A program made the position numbers and the translations under genes. A DNA stretch of 10,000 nt from Theodoxus fluviatilis (Eukaryota; Mollusca; Gastropoda; Cycloneritida; Neritidae): assembly GCA_034096865.1 (NCBI GenBank), contig JAWQFJ010017539.1, forward strand, positions 47,501 to 57,500. Direction: 5' to 3'. Below are positions 7,849 through 10,000 of the stretch, in pieces (the stretch's first letter is position 1; the number at the start of each line of letters is the position of its first letter). The notes beneath the pieces were generated by a model, which made no database searches, had not been told where the DNA came from, and worked only from the letters and a program-made list of their open reading frames with translations.

Positions 7849-8495
7849 GAATGTACTTGCACAACTGTCCCCATAACAGTTGAAGATGAAGCACTCCGTG
7901 TGCTTCGCAGCGTCGTTCTCCCATCCTCACGCAGACCTGCGTCGGCGTAGTGAGCGTTCACAGAAACGACAGCGTACTCGTAGAACGAGCGAGGTTTGTC
8001 AGTACAGACACGATGCGATATGGTACGGTGGTTATTATAAGCCTGAAACATATAACCAAGTGACCCCAATGAGAAAACTACCCTTTCTCCCCCAGGAATT
8101 TACATATGCATGATTCAACATTAAGCGACGCATTCTAGCCCAACGCTTAGATGAACGAACTGGCTCGCACCTAACAAGAAAAATTGAATTTAACATGCCC
8201 GTTTCCCACAAAATGAATCATAAATCACAACCAATTGGAGATAGACACTTTTCCCAACCATTCCCCAAAGGTTTACTCTGATTTCAAGGCATAATTCACT
8301 CATGCACAAATGAATGACCCACTCCCCGCCTTAATCAACGGTCAGTTACCCCATGGCAAAAGAATTATCACGAATTGCTCGTTACCTCAAACAACCGTCA
8401 GGCTGTGGTGCATCCGTAGAAACTTCGCCCCATCCACCAGGAAGGTTCTCCCTCCACTCTCACGTGTCCGACTTGGCATAAGTCCACACAGAGAG

Positions 8496-8542
8496 ATTTC
8501 GCAAAGCGAAATGACTTCGCTTCCAAGCTGCCCACGCAGCTT
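8496..8542. repeat. Two adjacent perfect 7-bp hairpins
   Basis: ATTTCGC (8496-8502) pairs with GCGAAAT (8506-8512) around AAA. AAGCTGC (8525-8531) pairs with GCAGCTT (8536-8542) around CCAC. They are 12 bases apart in the 3' part of the LTR-like element. Confidence 0.6.
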
Positions 8543-8912
8543 ACAATTAGCGGCACTGACTGCGCGCTCAACCTTCCATCCAACCGACGGAGCTGATCTG
8601 CCCAGACCAATGCTATCAGGCTCCGACGTCGACTCTCTCACGTGATCAACTTCCAATCAGTGTTAAGTATTTTCCCGGGCTTTGATTTTTCCCCAATCAC
8701 CGTTTGACAAACTTTCGCAGGCTCCGGACCCGTGTCAGCTAAGGTGTGGACCCCGTAGCATTCCAACGTACCCCTCTAGCGACCCCTCAGGTAACCCCTC
8801 GAGTGACGTAGTACCCCCTGCTATGCGAAAGATCTGTCGCAATGCGTCAAAGCCGTTTGAACGCGTAATACAAAGCAGATTCATCCACAGACATTTTGCG
8901 GCATCTCATCAC

Positions 8913-8937
8913 CCCTTGTCGCGTTCCGCGACAAGGG
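8913..8937. repeat. Perfect 11-bp hairpin at the right end of the LTR-like element
   Basis: CCCTTGTCGCG (8913-8923) pairs with CGCGACAAGGG (8927-8937) around TTC. The right arm contains the element's terminal CGCGACA plus four bases of the AGGGC duplication. The left arm repeats the first nine bases of the element (TGTCGCGTT at 8917-8925, as at 6193-6201). Confidence 0.8.
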
Positions 8938-8938
8938 C
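8934..8938 (+). repeat. Right target-site duplication AGGGC of the LTR-like element
   Basis: It directly follows CGCGACA. MITE sequence resumes after it and runs 312 bases to the right terminal repeat. Confidence 0.7.
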
Positions 8939-9067
8939 TTACATTTTCTTCGGATGGGTTTCTAGTATCCCAAAATATAGCTTTTTCTGCGCTAACTGGA
9001 GAGAGCTGCCGCCATTGAATTGCCCAAAGAGTAGACATATACGCCATATCTACACGAAAGCAGTCCT

Positions 9068-9101
9068 CTGATTGGTTCCCTGAATAGAATCCTCCAATCA
9101 G
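9068..9101. promoter_or_regulatory. Divergent CCAAT-type boxes in an 8-bp inverted repeat
   Basis: CTGATTGG (9068-9075) and CCAATCAG (9094-9101) are exact inverted copies separated by 18 bases, each holding a CCAAT-box core in its extended form. They lie in the right part of the MITE. Promoter function is conjecture. Confidence 0.35.
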
Positions 9102-9218
9102 CAGGCAGCTTTCTTCGCCGTCTTGTCACTAAGCGGTGTGAGTACACTTTCCTTGATTCACTCCTACTACCATCCGCTAGGTTTGGCGTCTTGTAACTTT
9201 GAAGAGCAAAAGCTCGGC

Positions 9219-9250
9219 ATGAGCTATCTTTGTGTAACCTATAATCTTTG
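9219..9250 (-). repeat. Right terminal inverted repeat of the MITE
   Basis: Reverse complement of 6006-6037 with two substitutions. On the + strand it ends in ATCTTTG just before CTATTCC. Confidence 0.85.
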
Positions 9251-9257
9251 CTATTCC
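9251..9257 (+). repeat. Right target-site duplication CTATTCC of the MITE
   Basis: It abuts the right terminal inverted repeat in the same orientation as the left copy, as expected for a target duplication and not for part of an inverted repeat. Confidence 0.82.
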
Positions 9258-10000
9258 ACAGAAGCGTGGCGTTTGTATTTTGAACCGTGCTGATGTTTAC
9301 ATTCATGTCTACATTTTGAAAAGCTGGATGTGGGGACAAGTTTCCTAAGGTAAAGGTAAAGGTGCGTTTTTTTATATTGCGACTCTTTCACCCATTGATG
9401 GATGCTCAAACATTAGGCATTATACGAGTCTCTGAACCTGCCAGGAGTACATTATTGATGTCTCATAACTTCATGTTCACAGACACAGTTCTGACATGTA
9501 CCATTCATACAAAAGCAGCTTGCGGTCGATTTTGTCTACATGCCCTACATTGAGATCTAAAGCCTAGGTTTCCATTGACACCAAAACAGTAACTCGGGCC
9601 AAAACAATCGCAATTTGCAGCTGTTCCTGACGTGCCTGCGAAGTGGCTTTGCTGTCTTCACGACGGCTGTTGGCCCTCTCTTTGTTGGCATTCTGCCGCT
9701 CCGCTCATTGGGGACTTGCGTCCGTCTTCCCGTGTGAATCGCACAGCTCATTCCTCTGTGGGGGGAGGGGAAGGAGCACAGGGTGGGGGTCAGAGGAAGG
9801 GAGAGGAGTCTGGGAGAGTTCGTTGCAGATATTGGCTCCATGCGCTGACTGATAGCGCTCACCTGACCTTGACCGTGAAGACGGCACCTCATCTTGAGGT
9901 TAGGAGAGGGGGAAAAAATCACTACGGCCCCTTGGGTTTTCGACAAAATCCTGTCATTGCATTCCCAGCTTTGTACTGTCCCCAAGAGCGGCACACTGCG
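9258..10000. other. Unannotated DNA right of the nested elements
   Basis: No coding or RNA gene is recognised. Near 9351-9364 GGTAAA repeats follow a CTAA, and a G-rich cluster lies at 9761-9789. A short hairpin ACCTCA-TCT-TGAGGT sits at 9886-9900. The 145-codon frame on the - strand has no recognisable domain. Before the MITE inserted, this DNA would have been continuous with the stretch ending at 6005. Confidence 0.55.

Larger units (their letters stand above)
6193..8933. mobile_element. LTR-like element (probable solo LTR), 2741 bp, nested in the MITE
   Basis: The element starts TGTCGCG (6193-6199) and ends CGCGACA (8927-8933), a 7-bp inverted pair with the TG...CA termini of retroviral-type LTRs. 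Both ends are flanked by the direct repeat AGGGC (6188-6192 and 8934-8938); a 5-bp duplication is usual for Gypsy, Copia and BEL integrases. The interior shows no gag, pol or protease and no long internal direct repeat, so it is not a two-LTR element. A solo LTR left by recombination is the simplest reading. A length of 2.7 kb is long for an LTR, and an unclassified DNA element with 7-bp ends and 5-bp duplications cannot be excluded. AATAAA occurs at 7843-7848 and several times near 6358-6416. Orientation is not determined. Confidence 0.7.
6006..9250. mobile_element. Non-autonomous DNA transposon (MITE) with 32-bp TIRs, interrupted by an LTR-like element
   Basis: Bases 6006-6037 and 9219-9250 are inverted copies matching at 30 of 32 positions (mismatches at 6013 and 6033). 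They begin CAAAGAT and share ATAGGTTACACAAAGATAG. Directly outside them the heptamer CTATTCC occurs at 5999-6005 and again at 9251-9257. That is the structure of a cut-and-paste DNA transposon. The CAAAG start agrees with hAT (YARNG) and with P (CANRG) terminal rules. hAT and P duplicate 7-8 bp, so the superfamily is open. A second inverted pair AGCGGATGG (6077-6085 and, inverted, 9170-9178) lies subterminally at nearly equal distances. Removing the inner element and its extra AGGGC leaves 499 bp without coding capacity. It would depend on a transposase encoded elsewhere. Confidence 0.85.

Noticed and set aside
8682..9071. 129-codon reading frame on the + strand
   Set aside because: It crosses the right boundary of the LTR-like element into MITE sequence and shows no known domain.
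9841..9900. Possible tRNA or tRNA-derived SINE
   Set aside because: I looked for A-box and B-box words (GGTTCGANTCC type) throughout and found no pair at the right spacing and no cloverleaf.
9557..9994. 145-codon reading frame on the - strand
   Set aside because: No recognisable domain, overlapped by a + strand frame of similar quality, and no start or splice context I could support.

Overview
This is a non-coding, repeat-dominated stretch of animal nuclear DNA. Nothing in it looks bacterial or viral: there are no operons, no ribosome binding sites and no host gene I can recognise. The only protein homology is a decayed non-LTR retrotransposon (LINE) on the + strand whose apurinic endonuclease, reverse transcriptase and C-terminal Cys/His region resemble Jockey/I-group elements that are common in molluscs and other marine invertebrates. 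A lophotrochozoan host, perhaps a snail or bivalve, is my best guess. That guess rests on remembered family resemblance, not on a search.

Layout. (1) Bases 1 to about 4342: LINE copy, entering from the left edge and ending in a short GAA-repeat tail. Its endonuclease half carries three in-frame stops, a frameshift and a lost catalytic Glu. Its reverse transcriptase is split by a 1.1-kb insertion (about 1514-2654) flanked by the palindromic hexamer ACATGT and ending in a long GA microsatellite. The 442-codon main RT block is open and keeps its catalytic motifs. The RNase H domain expected downstream of the RT in this kind of element appears to be missing. (2) Bases 4343-5150: AT-rich DNA with no recognised gene. 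(3) Bases 5155-5560: purine-rich satellite-like tract with a 40-41 bp tandem repeat, quadruplex-type G clusters and a run of 16 G. (4) Bases 5999-9257: a two-level nest of mobile elements. The outer element (6006-9250) has 32-bp terminal inverted repeats matching at 30 of 32 positions and is flanked by a 7-bp direct repeat CTATTCC. Inside it, at 6193-8933, lies a second element with LTR-type ends (TGTCGCG...CGCGACA) flanked by the 5-bp direct repeat AGGGC. Removing the inner element and one AGGGC copy leaves an outer element of 499 bp, the size of a MITE. (5) Bases 9258-10000: flanking DNA with no recognised gene.

No genes cooperate here. The interest lies in the layered insertion history: LINE, then a DNA-transposon-like insertion in its RT; and separately a MITE, then an LTR-like insertion inside it. 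Neither the MITE nor the LTR-like element encodes a protein I can identify, so both look non-autonomous. I found no convincing new functional system; the nested pair at 5999-9257 is the strongest observation that needs sequence-level structure rather than ORFs to see.
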